DNA from: Burkholderiales bacterium | GTDB lineage: Bacteria > Pseudomonadota > Gammaproteobacteria > Burkholderiales > Ga0077523 | Assembly (NCBI GenBank): GCA_022843925.1 | Contig: JALHMS010000006.1 | Coordinates: 79,784 to 143,783 of the forward strand | Direction: 5' to 3' | Length of the DNA: 64,000 bases | Part shown: piece after piece, positions 49,657 through 58,632 of the stretch | How positions within the stretch are numbered: the stretch's first letter is position 1 | Layout: the number at the start of each line of letters is the position of its first letter | Position numbers and translations under genes: made by a program | Notes under the pieces: model-generated | The model's input: the letters and a program-made list of their open reading frames with translations, nothing else | What the model was told of the DNA's origin: nothing | Database searches by the model: none

Positions 49657-50152
49657 TGTAGGAGGGGGCCATGCCCCCGAAAGCGGTGGATGCACTGGAA
49701 TCGCTTCGACCGGAACCATCGCTTTCGCGGCCATGGGCCGCTCCTACGAAAGCATGGTCGGTTCCCGAGGCGGTGGCGTATGCACCTTCCCTGTAGGAGG
49801 GGGCCATGCCCCCGGAAGCGGTGGATGCACTGGAATCGCTTCGACCGGAGCGATCGCTTTCGCGGCCATGGGCCGCTCCTACAAAAGCATGGTCGGTTCC
49901 CGAGGCGGTGGCGTATGCACCTTCCCTGTAGGAGGGGGCCATGCCCCCGAAAGCGGCAGATGCTGCAGAAGCGCTTCACCCGGAACCGACGCTTTCGCGG
50001 CCATGGGCCGCTCCTACAAAAGCATGGTCGCTTCCCGAGGCGGTGGCGTATGCACCTTCCCTGTAGGAGGGGGCCATGCCCCCGAAAGCGGTGGATGCTG
50101 TCGAAGCGCTTCACCCGGAACCATCGCTTTCGCGGCCATGGGCCGCTCCTAC
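49657..50152 (-). repeat. Repeat array B1: four 135-bp class I units (REPIN plus linker)
   Basis: GTAGGAG feet lie at 49658, 49793, 49928 and 50063, exactly 135 bp apart. Each unit is a 90-bp inverted REP pair (for example 49658-49747) plus a 45-bp linker, whose complement contains the CGCCACCG box. Orientation judged by the linker is opposite to array A. Units are nearly identical, indicating recent amplification or gene conversion. Left-hand stems are GGGGGC/GCCCCC and right-hand stems GCGGCC/GGCCGC. Confidence 0.85.
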
Positions 50153-50697
50153 AACAGCGCCGTCCATGCCCATCGCGGGTGGCGCATCGACGGGGGGATA
50201 TACAAGGGGTCCCTCCCCTTGTTGGTACGTCCTGCGGCCAAGCCGCCGCGGGCCGCCGGCCCGAGAGGCGGCCATGGGCCGCTCCTACAACAGTGCGGTC
50301 CTTGCCCATCTCGGGCGGCGCATCGACGGGGGGATATACAAGGGGTCCCTCCCCTTGTTGGTACGTCCTGCGGCCAAGCCGCCGCGGGCCGCCGGCCCGA
50401 GAGGCGGCCATGGGCCGCTCCTACAACAGCGCGGTCCATGCCCATCGCGGGTGGCGCATCGACGGGGGGATATACAAGGGGTCCCTCCCCTTGTTGGTAC
50501 GTCCTGCGGCCAAGCCGCCGCGGGCCGCCGGCCCGAGAGGCGGCCATGGGCCGCTCCTACAACAGTGCGGTCCTTGCCCATCTCGGGCGGCGCATCGACG
50601 GGGGGATATACAAGGGGTCCCTCCCCTTGTTGGTACGCCCTGCGGCCAAGCCGCCGCGGGCCACCGGCCCGAGAGGCGGCCATGGGCCGCTCCCACA
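50146..50697 (-). repeat. Repeat array B2: four 136-bp class II units
   Basis: CTCCTAC feet at 50146, 50282, 50418 and 50554 are exactly 136 bp apart, with a decayed one (CTCCCAC) at 50690. Each unit, read on the minus strand, matches the class II units of array A: GCGGCCCATGGCCGC, then GC-rich hairpins, then CAAGGGG-AGGGA-CCCCTTG and TATATCCCCC. It follows array B1 without a gap. No gene is seen in 49552-50772. Confidence 0.85.
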
Positions 50698-50747
50698 AAA
50701 AATGGTCGGTTCTTCGGAATCGCAAAACCGGCGATGGTTTTCGCCAG

Positions 50748-50770
50748 CCCCTGGTCCCTATCCCCTACCC
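50748..50770 (-). other. Potential G-quadruplex tract at the right flank of array B
   Basis: On the minus strand four G-runs (GGG-N2-GGGG-N3-GGG-N4-GGGG) end two bases from the MazG-like stop codon. Next to it a GAAAACCATCG box is shared, inverted, with the left flank (49600-49610). Confidence 0.6.
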
Positions 50771-50772
50771 AC

Positions 50773-51126
50773 TCACAACTGGTCGTACTTCGTCGACCGT
50801 CCGCGCGCCTTCTCCACCGGGTACTTGATCGCGTTCAGGTCGAGCTTGCGGTCAGCGGCGGCGAGCAGGTCGATGTCCAGCTTGTCGGCGAGGCGGATCA
50901 GGTAGAGCAGCACGTCGGCCATCTCCTCGCCGACTTTCGCGGTCTGCCCGGGAGCCAGTTCCTCCGGGGCGCCAGTCCGCAGCCACTGGAAGTGTTCCGC
51001 CAGCTCCGCGGCCTCGATGGTGATGCTCATCGCTAGGCTCTTGGGCGCGTGGAACTGATCCCAGTCGCGCTCGGCGACGAACGCGCGCAACCGGTTGCGC
51101 AGAGACTCCATCGTGGGGTCACTCAT
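50773..51126 (-). CDS. MazG-like nucleotide pyrophosphohydrolase (RS21-C6/dCTPase type)
   Basis: This 117-residue all-alpha NTP pyrophosphatase has the metal-binding E-x-x-E...E-x-x-D pattern: SITIEAAELAEHFQW (residues about 34-48) and KVGEEMADVLLYLIRLAD (about 64-81). It is likely to hydrolyse dCTP or modified dNTPs (house-cleaning). The ATG overlaps the stop of the glutaredoxin-like gene by ATGA, so the two are translated together. A C-terminal basic tail (KYPVEKARGRSTKYDQL) is typical of the family. Confidence 0.87.
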   Translation of the reverse strand: MSDPTMESLRNRLRAFVAERDWDQFHAPKSLAMSITIEAAELAEHFQWLRTGAPEELAPGQTAKVGEEMADVLLYLIRLADKLDIDLLAAADRKLDLNAIKYPVEKARGRSTKYDQL

Positions 51127-51497
51127 CGCGGTGCCTTCTGTAGGCGCTGCAGTTCCCCGCTCGCCGCGAGCGCGTTCAGTTCGGACGCCCCGCCCACCAA
51201 CATGCCCTTGACGAACACCATCGGAAAGGTGGGCCAGCCGGTCCACATCTTCAGCGCGTTCCGGCGCCGCCATCCGCCGAAGTAGCTGCCGTACTGCAGG
51301 TAGTGGTGCGGGATGCCGGCCTTGTCGAGGGTGCGCCTCGCCAGCCGCGGGAACGGGTTCTGGGCCATGCCGACCACGACGACATCGTGCTGGGCGATGG
51401 CGCTCTGCACCTCGTGCACGATGTCCCCGTGGTTCGAGGCGACGTAGGCGCGGATGCCTGGATGGATGCATTCTTCGGACAGGATCGGGCGGGCCAT
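51123..51497 (-). CDS. Glutaredoxin-fold protein lacking the active-site cysteines
   Basis: This 124-residue protein has the glutaredoxin fold signature at the C-terminal half: [20 protein letters not shown] with the cis-proline, and strand DVVVVGMA at about residue 38. Where glutaredoxins have C-P-x-C there is N-P-F-P ([13 protein letters not shown]). The only Cys is at residue 10, outside the site. A basic aromatic insertion ([17 protein letters not shown]) follows. It is therefore unlikely to be a classical thiol reductase; glutathione or ligand binding, or a structural role, is possible. It forms an operon with the MazG-like gene. Confidence 0.75.
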   Translation of the reverse strand: MARPILSEECIHPGIRAYVASNHGDIVHEVQSAIAQHDVVVVGMAQNPFPRLARRTLDKAGIPHHYLQYGSYFGGWRRRNALKMWTGWPTFPMVFVKGMLVGGASELNALAASGELQRLQKAPR

Positions 51498-51632
51498 GGC
51501 GGAGTCCTTCGGGGTGGGTCCACGGACGATGCCAGACTGCCGCGTGCGGTGCCAACGGTCGAATCCGCGGGGCGCACGGCAGCGGCCAATTGCCGCACTG
51601 CCGCACCCCCGATACGATGCAGGGAATTCCTC

Positions 51633-52328
51633 ATGGAGCCGTTCATGCCTTCCCCCATCACCGATGTCGAACTCGACCGCCTCGAAGCCCTGCTGGGTGA
51701 CGCGCCGGAGGGTGCCAACCCGTTCTCCCTCGACGCGATGCAGGGGTTCCTCACCGCCGTGTTGAGTGCGCCGATCCCGGTGCCCCGGGCGAAATGGCTG
51801 CCCGTGGCCCTCGGCTCCGAACGCGACTGGGATGCCGTCGCCGAGGCCGGTGAGATGGTGAAGCTGGTCGACCGCCTGATGGACGACGTGCAACTGGCGC
51901 TCGGCGAGGGCGAGGGGCTGCTGCTGTACCTGTATCCCGCCGAGGGTTCCGATGATCAGGACACCCTCGACGTCCAGCCCTGGGTGAATGGCTATCTGGA
52001 AGGCGTCGGCCTGGCCGATCCGCGATGGGAGGACGCCGGCGATCCCGAGACGGTGGACGACCTGCTGCTGCCCTTCGTCGTGCTGGCAGGCGGTCTGGAG
52101 GAGGACGACGAACTCCGGGAATCCCTCGGGCTCAGTGCCGAGCAGCAGGCCGAACTCGTGGAGGAATGCCGCAACACGCTGGGCGCCACGGTGCAGGAGG
52201 CCTACGACTACTGGTTCGATCTGCGCACACCCGGCACCCAGCGCCGGGATGGGCCGAAGGTGGGGCGCAACGATCCGTGCCCCTGCGGCAGCGGCAAGAA
52301 GTTCAAACTGTGCCACGGCGCCGGCTGA
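51633..52328 (+). CDS. YecA/UPF0149-family protein with SEC-C zinc motif
   Basis: This 231-residue protein has an N-terminal UPF0149 helical domain ([27 protein letters not shown]). The C-terminal SEC-C zinc-binding motif [19 protein letters not shown] resembles that of SecA and mediates ribosome or protein contact. Function is poorly defined, possibly in protein export or quality control. The ATG at 51633 has AGGGA at 51621-51625; a second ATG at 51645 is possible. Confidence 0.88.
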   Translation: MEPFMPSPITDVELDRLEALLGDAPEGANPFSLDAMQGFLTAVLSAPIPVPRAKWLPVALGSERDWDAVAEAGEMVKLVDRLMDDVQLALGEGEGLLLYLYPAEGSDDQDTLDVQPWVNGYLEGVGLADPRWEDAGDPETVDDLLLPFVVLAGGLEEDDELRESLGLSAEQQAELVEECRNTLGATVQEAYDYWFDLRTPGTQRRDGPKVGRNDPCPCGSGKKFKLCHGAG

Positions 52329-52594
52329 TGGGGCATCGCGGAAGGCGACGCGGTCTCAAGCGCGTCGACTTCGATCCGCTACCGGTCCAGTCACGCCGTC
52401 GACCTGAATCCGGAACCGGCGCTTCCGGAAGCAGCCGAACCTCGTGAGTGCGTCGACGCGGCGCCTCATCCCGACATACCTGCTCGCTGCGAGGCACCTC
52501 TTCCGGCGGGACCCGATGGGACTCTCCGATGTGCTCGATGGCAGTCGATGAGCTTGCTGACACGCGGACACCGGCCCACGGCGCCGAGGGCGGC

Positions 52595-54403
52595 ATGTTC
52601 CCGAAACGGCGCCGTCAGCTGCTCCTGCTCCTGGCGGTGGTCCTGGCGCTGGCGATGCTCGGCAGCATCGTCGCGGTGCTCTGGTCCAAGCGTGCGAGCG
52701 ACATCGAGGCGGCGGAGGTCACGACCCGCAACCTCTCGCTCGTCCTGGAGGGCCAGACCTCGTACTCCCTCATCGCCATCGATGGGGCGCTCTCCACCTA
52801 CGTGACCCTGTGGTCGCAGCTCGTGCCGAGCCGTCGACCCGATGCCGACGCGCTGGGTCGCCTCCTCCGCGAGCACACGGCCGCAGGCAGCTACACGCGG
52901 TCCATCTACATTCTCGACACCCAGGGGCGCATGGTCCTGCGTTCGTCCGGCCAGCTCTCGGACGAGTACTTCGCCGATCGCGAATACTTCCGGACCCACG
53001 TGGTGGCCGACAACGGCCTCCACATCAGCGAGATGATGAAGGGCCGCATCACGGGCCGCTGGGGCATGGTGCTGAGCCGCCGCCTCACCGACCCCGACGG
53101 ACGCTTCGCGGGCGTGGTCGTGGCCGCGGTCGAACCGGGCAAGCTGGAGCAGGTGTTCAGCGGCGTGGACATCGGCCCGCGCGGGCGCCTCAGCCTCCGG
53201 CACGTGGACGGACATCTGATCGTGCGCATTCCCGCGGACAAGAATGCGATCGGCAAGATGCTGCCGATGACCTCGCAGATGCTGGCCCGGATGGGCGATG
53301 CCGGCGTGTTCACCGGCGAGCTGAAGAGTTCCCTGGACGGCGTGGAGCGCATCTACACGGCGCGCCGCGTGCGAGGCACGCCCCTCTTGGTGTTCGTGGG
53401 CCTCAGCAAGGAGGACGTTCTGGCGACCTGGACGCGCAGTGCGGTCGCGTTCGGCGGATTCGCCGTGGCGCTGGTGCTGGTCATCGCCTGGCTGACGTCG
53501 CGGCTGCGCATCGAGTTGCAGCGACGGGAGGTCCTTGTCGCGTCGCTCACCGAGAGCGAACGGCAGTTGCGCGACCATCGCGATCATCTGCAGGAGATGG
53601 TGACGGCCCGCACCCTGGAACTCGTCCACGCCAAGGAGGCTGCCGAACAGGCCAATCTGGCGAAGTCGGAGTTCCTCGCCAACGTCTCCCACGAGTTGCG
53701 GACCCCGATGCACGCCATCCTGTCGTTCGCCCAGCTCGGCCAGGACCGCATCGCCGGCGGCAACGCGCCGCTGCCCAAGGTGAGCCAGTATCTCGAACGC
53801 ATCGATTCGAGCGGCGAACGTCTCCTGCGTCTCTTGAACGACCTGCTCGATCTCTCGAAGCTCGAAGCGGGGATGATGACCTACGACATGGGCCGCCACG
53901 ATGTCCGGTCGATCGCCTCCGATGTCGCGGGAGAGCTTGCCGAGATGGCGGCAGCGCGCGGTGTGAGTCTGCGGGTTCCGGATGGCCAGGAGCGATTCCT
54001 CGCCTGGTGCGATCCCGCGCGCATCGGGCAGGTGCTGCGCAATCTGACGTCGAACGGACTGAAGTTCACGCCTGCCGGCGGGGCGGTCGATCTGCGCTTC
54101 CAGACCCGCACGGCCGACGGCGCGGACGTGGTGATCGTGACGGTGACGGACGAGGGCGCCGGCATTCCCGAGGCGGAGCTGGAGGCGATCTTCGACAAGT
54201 TCGTCCAGAGCAGCAAGACGAAAAGCGGGGCCGGGGGGACCGGCCTCGGACTCTCCATCTGCCGGGAGATCGTCGTGCAGCATCGCGGTCGGATCTGGGC
54301 GGAGAATCGCCCGACGGGCGGCGCTGCGGTGCACGTGATGCTGCCGATGGATCCTCCCGAATCCGTCGGCCCGCCGGCAACCCCGGCGGACGCGCAGGGC
54401 TGA
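52595..54403 (+). CDS. Membrane-bound sensor histidine kinase with periplasmic Cache domain
   Basis: This 602-residue sensor has membrane helix 1 (LLLLLAVVLALAMLGSIVAVL), then a periplasmic double-Cache-like domain with the DREYFRTHV motif, helix 2 (AFGGFAVALVLVIAWLTS), and a coiled coil. The kinase core follows: H-box FLANVSHELRTPMHAILSFA, N-box NLTSNGLKFTP, G1 DEGAGIP, F-box FDKFVQ and G2 GTGLGLSICREI. All catalytic boxes are intact. No response regulator is adjacent, so its partner is elsewhere. ATG 52595 is preferred for its GAGGG (52586-52590) and the short cytoplasmic tail; 52538 is an alternative. Confidence 0.88.
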   Translation: MFPKRRRQLLLLLAVVLALAMLGSIVAVLWSKRASDIEAAEVTTRNLSLVLEGQTSYSLIAIDGALSTYVTLWSQLVPSRRPDADALGRLLREHTAAGSYTRSIYILDTQGRMVLRSSGQLSDEYFADREYFRTHVVADNGLHISEMMKGRITGRWGMVLSRRLTDPDGRFAGVVVAAVEPGKLEQVFSGVDIGPRGRLSLRHVDGHLIVRIPADKNAIGKMLPMTSQMLARMGDAGVFTGELKSSLDGVERIYTARRVRGTPLLVFVGLSKEDVLATWTRSAVAFGGFAVALVLVIAWLTSRLRIELQRREVLVASLTESERQLRDHRDHLQEMVTARTLELVHAKEAAEQANLAKSEFLANVSHELRTPMHAILSFAQLGQDRIAGGNAPLPKVSQYLERIDSSGERLLRLLNDLLDLSKLEAGMMTYDMGRHDVRSIASDVAGELAEMAAARGVSLRVPDGQERFLAWCDPARIGQVLRNLTSNGLKFTPAGGAVDLRFQTRTADGADVVIVTVTDEGAGIPEAELEAIFDKFVQSSKTKSGAGGTGLGLSICREIVVQHRGRIWAENRPTGGAAVHVMLPMDPPESVGPPATPADAQG

Positions 54404-54419
54404 ACCGACAGGTCTGCGG

Positions 54420-54438
54420 CCGGGCGTCAGGCGCCCGG
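54420..54438. terminator. Hairpin between convergent histidine kinase and ALDH genes
   Basis: CCGGGCG and CGCCCGG pair over 7 bp around TCAGG in a 45-bp convergent gap. There is no T-tract. Confidence 0.4.
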
Positions 54439-54448
54439 GCTTCGGATC

Positions 54449-55924
54449 TCAGCCGTGCTTGAAGACGATCGTCTTCGACTGGCTGAACTCCCGCAGTGCC
54501 TCCAGACCCTTCTCGCGGCCGTGGCCGCTCTTCTTCACCCCGCCGAAGGGCAGCTCGATGCCACCGCCGGCGCCATAGCCGTTCACGAAGACCTGGCCGC
54601 AGCGCATGGCCTTCGCCACGCGCATCGCCCGAGCGCCGTTGCCGCTCCAGACACCGGCCACCAGACCGAACTCCGTGTTGTTCGCGAGCCGGATCGCGTC
54701 GGCCTCGTCCTCGAACGGGATGGCGGACAGCACGGGCCCGAAGACTTCCTGGCAGGCGAGCGCGTTGTCCCGCGGTACCGGTCCGAAGAGGGTCGGCGCG
54801 ACATAGAAGCCGCCCTCGGGCACGCCGGGCGCGATGGTGGCCTCGGCCAGCACCTTCACCCCCTCGGCCTTCGCCTGGGAGATGAATCCCTCGACCCGCC
54901 TCTTCTGCTGCGCGCTGATGAGCGGGCCGCAGTCGAGGTCCATCGTCGCCGATCCGACCCGCAGCGTCGCGAACCGCTCGGCCACGCGGGCCATCAGGCT
55001 GTCGTAGATGCTGCGCTGGACCAGCACCCGGCTGCCCGCCGAGCAGGTCTGGCCGCCGTTCTGCACGATCGCGTTCACCACGACAGGAATGACGGCCTCG
55101 AAGTCGGCGTCGTCGAAGATGATCTGCGGGGACTTGCCTCCGAGCTCCAGCGTGCAGCCGATGTGGTTCTTCGCCGCGGCGATCTGCACGAGGGTGCCCA
55201 CTTCGGGGGAACCGGTGAACGACAGGAAATCGATGCCGGCATGCGCGGAGAGCGCCGCGCCCGCTTCCTCGCCGACCCCGCACACCAGATTGATCACGCC
55301 TGGCGGAAAGCCCGCTTCCTCGGCCAGCTGCGTGAGGCGGATCGGGGTGAGGCACGCCTCCTCGGCGGGTTTCAGCACCGCGCAGTTGCCCATCGCGATC
55401 GCCGGGGCGAGGGTCCGGCCGAACATCTGCGCCGGATAGTTCCAGGGAATGATGTGACCGGTGACGCCCTTGGGGTCGCGCACGACGGTGACCATGTAGC
55501 CCTCGAGGAAGGGGATGACCTCGCCGTGCACCTTGTCGGCGGCGCTGCCGTAGAACTCGAAGTACCGGGCGGCGGCGACCATGTCGGCACGGGCCTGCTT
55601 CATGGGCTTGCCGGTGTCGGCCGCCTCCAGCTGGGCCAGTTCCTCGGCGTGCTCGGCGATCTTCAGCCCCAGCTTGATCATCAGCCGGCCGCGATCCACG
55701 GCGGCCATCTTCGGCCATGGGCCGTTCTCGAAGGCGCGCCGGGCGGCGGCCACGGCGGCGTCGATGTCGGCGGCGGTCCCGCGGGCGATACGGGCGAAGA
55801 CCTTGCCGTCACTGGGGCTCAGGACATCGACCGTGCGGCCGTCCGACGCGGCCTGCCAGCGGCCGTCGATGAAGTTGCGGTATTCCTGGATGGCGACAGC
55901 GGCGCCGGTGGCGGGTGCGTTCAT
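54449..55924 (-). CDS. NAD(P)+-dependent aldehyde dehydrogenase
   Basis: This 491-residue ALDH has IIPWNYPAQMFGRTLAPAIA, the NAD-binding FTGSPEVG, the general base Glu in LELGGKSPQIIF (near residue 262) and the catalytic Cys in NGGQTCSAGSRV (near residue 297). The C-terminal oligomerisation segment has LPFGGVKKSGHGREKG. It oxidises an aldehyde to an acid. The subfamily resembles gamma-aminobutyraldehyde/betaine-type enzymes but the substrate is not readable. It is convergent with the histidine kinase and divergent from the diguanylate cyclase. Confidence 0.9.
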   Translation of the reverse strand: MNAPATGAAVAIQEYRNFIDGRWQAASDGRTVDVLSPSDGKVFARIARGTAADIDAAVAAARRAFENGPWPKMAAVDRGRLMIKLGLKIAEHAEELAQLEAADTGKPMKQARADMVAAARYFEFYGSAADKVHGEVIPFLEGYMVTVVRDPKGVTGHIIPWNYPAQMFGRTLAPAIAMGNCAVLKPAEEACLTPIRLTQLAEEAGFPPGVINLVCGVGEEAGAALSAHAGIDFLSFTGSPEVGTLVQIAAAKNHIGCTLELGGKSPQIIFDDADFEAVIPVVVNAIVQNGGQTCSAGSRVLVQRSIYDSLMARVAERFATLRVGSATMDLDCGPLISAQQKRRVEGFISQAKAEGVKVLAEATIAPGVPEGGFYVAPTLFGPVPRDNALACQEVFGPVLSAIPFEDEADAIRLANNTEFGLVAGVWSGNGARAMRVAKAMRCGQVFVNGYGAGGGIELPFGGVKKSGHGREKGLEALREFSQSKTIVFKHG

Positions 55925-56112
55925 GGGGAACCTCTCGGTGGATGGAGATCTTGGGAGCCTTGGATTCTATCTTGGCCGACCCGGCGACGGGATGTGCGAA
56001 TCCGCGGCTGTCGCGCACCTCGGTGGTGCTTGCGCGTCGCCGAAAACCGACACTGGCGGGCGGACAGGAACGCCGTTATGTTCTCGCCGGGCAGCAAGTC
56101 TGGAGGTGGTGC

Positions 56113-57357
56113 ATGCAGGCATTGACGGCATCGGGGCGCGCCGGTGTTCCGGGGTCACCGCCACCGTTGCGCAATCGGGGCTGGCTGACCGGTCTCGTCC
56201 AGCTCGGGTTGTATCTGCTGGGGCTGGGCGCGCTCGCCTTCATCCCGATCCTGCCGCCGGGTCTTGCCGGCATCCCGGTCTTCGGGCCCTTTCTCTGCAT
56301 CGCGGTGGCCGTCGCACTCGCCATCCCGTTCAACCGGGGTCGGGCGGTCATGGCCGCCTGCGGCCTGGCCTTCGTCTACTCGCTGCATCTGGCGCGGGCG
56401 TTCGTCTCCCCGCACGCGTTCCTGCTGGGTGCAGTACTCCTGCCGGTCGACATGGCGGTCATCGCGGCCTTCCGCGAGCGGGGGGCGCTCTCGCGCCATA
56501 CCCTCCGCCAGGCGCTGGTTCTCGCCCTGCAGGTGGGCTTCGCGGCCTGGCTGGTGTCGCAGGGTCTGTGGGAGGCGCTGCTCGGGAAACTGCCGGCGGC
56601 CTGGATCTCCGGTGCCCACGCCCTGCCGCCCTTCGTGCTGGGCACCGTGGCCGTCGCGGGCCTGGCGTCCGCCGTCGTGATGTGGTCGCGGCGCACCGCC
56701 ATCGACGCGGCCCTCTGTTCCGCGGTCGTCGCCACGGCGACCGGCTTCTGGATGATCGACATTCCTCACGGGCTTCCGGTGCTGCTGGCCACCGCAGCGC
56801 TCGGCATCGCCGTCGGCGTGCTGCAGGACGCCCATCGTTTTGCCTTCTTCGACGAACTCACGGGGCTCCCGGCCCGGCGGGCGCTGGAGGAGAGGCTCCT
56901 GGCCCTGCCCGACCGGTTCGCCATCGCGATGGTCGATGTCGACCACTTCAAGCGCGTGAACGACGACCACGGCCACGACACGGGGGACCAGGTGCTGCGC
57001 ATGGTCGCGGTCCACCTCTCGAACGTCGGTGGCGGCGCGCGCGCCTATCGCTACGGAGGCGAGGAGTTCGCGATCGTGTTCCCGGGCCGCAGCGCCCGCG
57101 AGGCCGTCCCGCATCTCGAGGCGTTGCGCGCTGCCGTCGCCGGTTACGTGCTGCACCTCCGGGCGGATGCCATGTCGGCGGCGGATGTCGACCGCCCGAG
57201 GCCCCGTCGACGGACGGCCGATGGACTGACGGTCACGATCAGCATCGGCGTTGCCGAGCGCGACCCCCGTCTCGACCAGCCCGACCACGTGCTCCGCGCC
57301 GCCGACCAGGCCCTCTACCGCGCGAAGGCGCGCGGACGCAACCGAATCTCCCGCTGA
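56113..57357 (+). CDS. Membrane diguanylate cyclase (GGDEF), no I-site
   Basis: This 414-residue protein has roughly eight N-terminal membrane helices (residues about 20-245) followed by a GGDEF domain: FDELTGLPARRALEERL, MVDVDHFKRVNDDHGHDTGD and the active site YRYGGEEFAIVFPG. It makes cyclic di-GMP. The inhibitory RxxD usually found five residues before GGEEF is replaced by a glycine/alanine stretch (GGGARAYR), so product inhibition may be absent. A loop of about 25 residues rich in Arg/Pro (RPRPRRRTADG) is inserted after the GGEEF subdomain. ATG 56113 follows GGAGG at 56101. The carbamoylase gene follows after 14 bp. Confidence 0.87.
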   Translation: MQALTASGRAGVPGSPPPLRNRGWLTGLVQLGLYLLGLGALAFIPILPPGLAGIPVFGPFLCIAVAVALAIPFNRGRAVMAACGLAFVYSLHLARAFVSPHAFLLGAVLLPVDMAVIAAFRERGALSRHTLRQALVLALQVGFAAWLVSQGLWEALLGKLPAAWISGAHALPPFVLGTVAVAGLASAVVMWSRRTAIDAALCSAVVATATGFWMIDIPHGLPVLLATAALGIAVGVLQDAHRFAFFDELTGLPARRALEERLLALPDRFAIAMVDVDHFKRVNDDHGHDTGDQVLRMVAVHLSNVGGGARAYRYGGEEFAIVFPGRSAREAVPHLEALRAAVAGYVLHLRADAMSAADVDRPRPRRRTADGLTVTISIGVAERDPRLDQPDHVLRAADQALYRAKARGRNRISR

Positions 57358-57371
57358 CCAGGAAACGACCC

Positions 57372-58610
57372 ATGACAGCCACGACCCTCCCGCGTATCGA
57401 CGGTGCCCGACTGTGGGATTCCCTGATGGCACTGGCCCGGATCGGTGCCACCGACAAGGGCGGGGTACGGCGCCTCGCGCTCACCGACGAGGACCGCGCC
57501 GGTCGGGATCTCGTCACCGGCTGGTGCCGTGACGCAGGCCTCACCGTGACGATCGACCGCGTCGGCAACATCTTCGCGCGCCGCGACGGGACGGACCCCG
57601 CGCGCGCGCCGGTGATGTCCGGCAGCCACATCGACACGCAGCCGTCGGGAGGGCGCTTCGATGGCAACTACGGTGTTCTCGCCGCGCTGGAGGTGGTGCG
57701 CACGCTGAACGCCCAGGGCATCCGCACCGCGGCGCCCATCGAGCTCGCCGTCTGGACCAACGAGGAGGGAACGCGATTCCAGCCGGTGATGATGGGGTCG
57801 GGCGTCTTCGCGGGCGTGTTCGAACTCGAGCAGGCGCTGGCGCGAACGGACCTCGACGGCCGCACCGTCGGCGCAGAACTGAAGCGGATCGGCTACGCCG
57901 GCGCGGCGCCCTGTGGCGGGCGACCGGTCGGCGCGTACTTCGAGGCCCACATCGAGCAGGGGCCGGTCCTCGAGGACACCAGGAACACGATCGGCGTCGT
58001 CACGGGCGTCATGGGGCTGCGGTGGTTCCAGGTGACGGTCTCGGGGCAGGATTCCCACGCGGGGCCGACCCCGATGCACCTGCGCCGGGACGCCATGCTG
58101 GGTGCTGCGCGCATGGTCGAGGCCGTGAACCGCATTGCGCTCCAGCACCAGCCCCATGGCCGCGGCACGGTGGGTCACCTGAGGGTGAAGCCGAACAGCA
58201 TCAACGTGGTGCCCGGCGAGGTGAACTTCTCGGTGGACGTGCGCCACGCGGAAGGCGCCGGGCTCGACGCCATGGAGGCGGCCCTGCGCACCGAGTTCGC
58301 GCGCATCGCCGCCGAGGGCCGCCTGGACGTGGCGATCGCCGATGTGTCCCGCTTTGCGCCCACCGTCTTCGACCCCCGCATGGTGGATGCGGTCCGCGAA
58401 GCCGCGGGCCGCCTCGGTCTGCCCCACATGGACATCGTGAGCGGCGCCGGCCATGACGCCGTGTATCTCGCGAGGCTCGCGCCGACGGCGATGATCTTCG
58501 TGCCGTGCGAGAACGGGATCTCCCACAACGAGATCGAGAACGCCACCCCTCAGGATCTCGAAGCCGGCTGCAACGTGCTGCTCCACGCGATGCTGGCGGC
58601 GGCGGGGTAG
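57372..58610 (+). CDS. Zn-dependent amidase: N-carbamoyl-L-amino acid hydrolase / allantoate amidohydrolase family
   Basis: This 412-residue M20-type hydrolase has metal ligands in MSGSHIDTQPSGGRFDGNYG (His and Asp) and WTNEEGTRF (Glu-Glu). The dimerisation and substrate domain follows (YFEAHIEQGPVLEDTRNTIG, SGQDSHAGPTPMHLRRDA), then a C-terminal SGAGHDAVYLARLAPTAMIF. It hydrolyses N-carbamoyl amino acids, ureidoglycolate-type or beta-ureido substrates. The partner hydantoinase gene is absent. It is 14 bp after the diguanylate cyclase and ends 22 bp from the convergent lipA. Confidence 0.88.
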   Translation: MTATTLPRIDGARLWDSLMALARIGATDKGGVRRLALTDEDRAGRDLVTGWCRDAGLTVTIDRVGNIFARRDGTDPARAPVMSGSHIDTQPSGGRFDGNYGVLAALEVVRTLNAQGIRTAAPIELAVWTNEEGTRFQPVMMGSGVFAGVFELEQALARTDLDGRTVGAELKRIGYAGAAPCGGRPVGAYFEAHIEQGPVLEDTRNTIGVVTGVMGLRWFQVTVSGQDSHAGPTPMHLRRDAMLGAARMVEAVNRIALQHQPHGRGTVGHLRVKPNSINVVPGEVNFSVDVRHAEGAGLDAMEAALRTEFARIAAEGRLDVAIADVSRFAPTVFDPRMVDAVREAAGRLGLPHMDIVSGAGHDAVYLARLAPTAMIFVPCENGISHNEIENATPQDLEAGCNVLLHAMLAAAG

Positions 58611-58632
58611 GGCCGGGAGGTCGGCCGTCCCC

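Noticed and set aside
49657..50697. CRISPR array
   Set aside because: Units are 135-136 bp with no short unique spacers; linkers are themselves repeated, and no cas genes are present.
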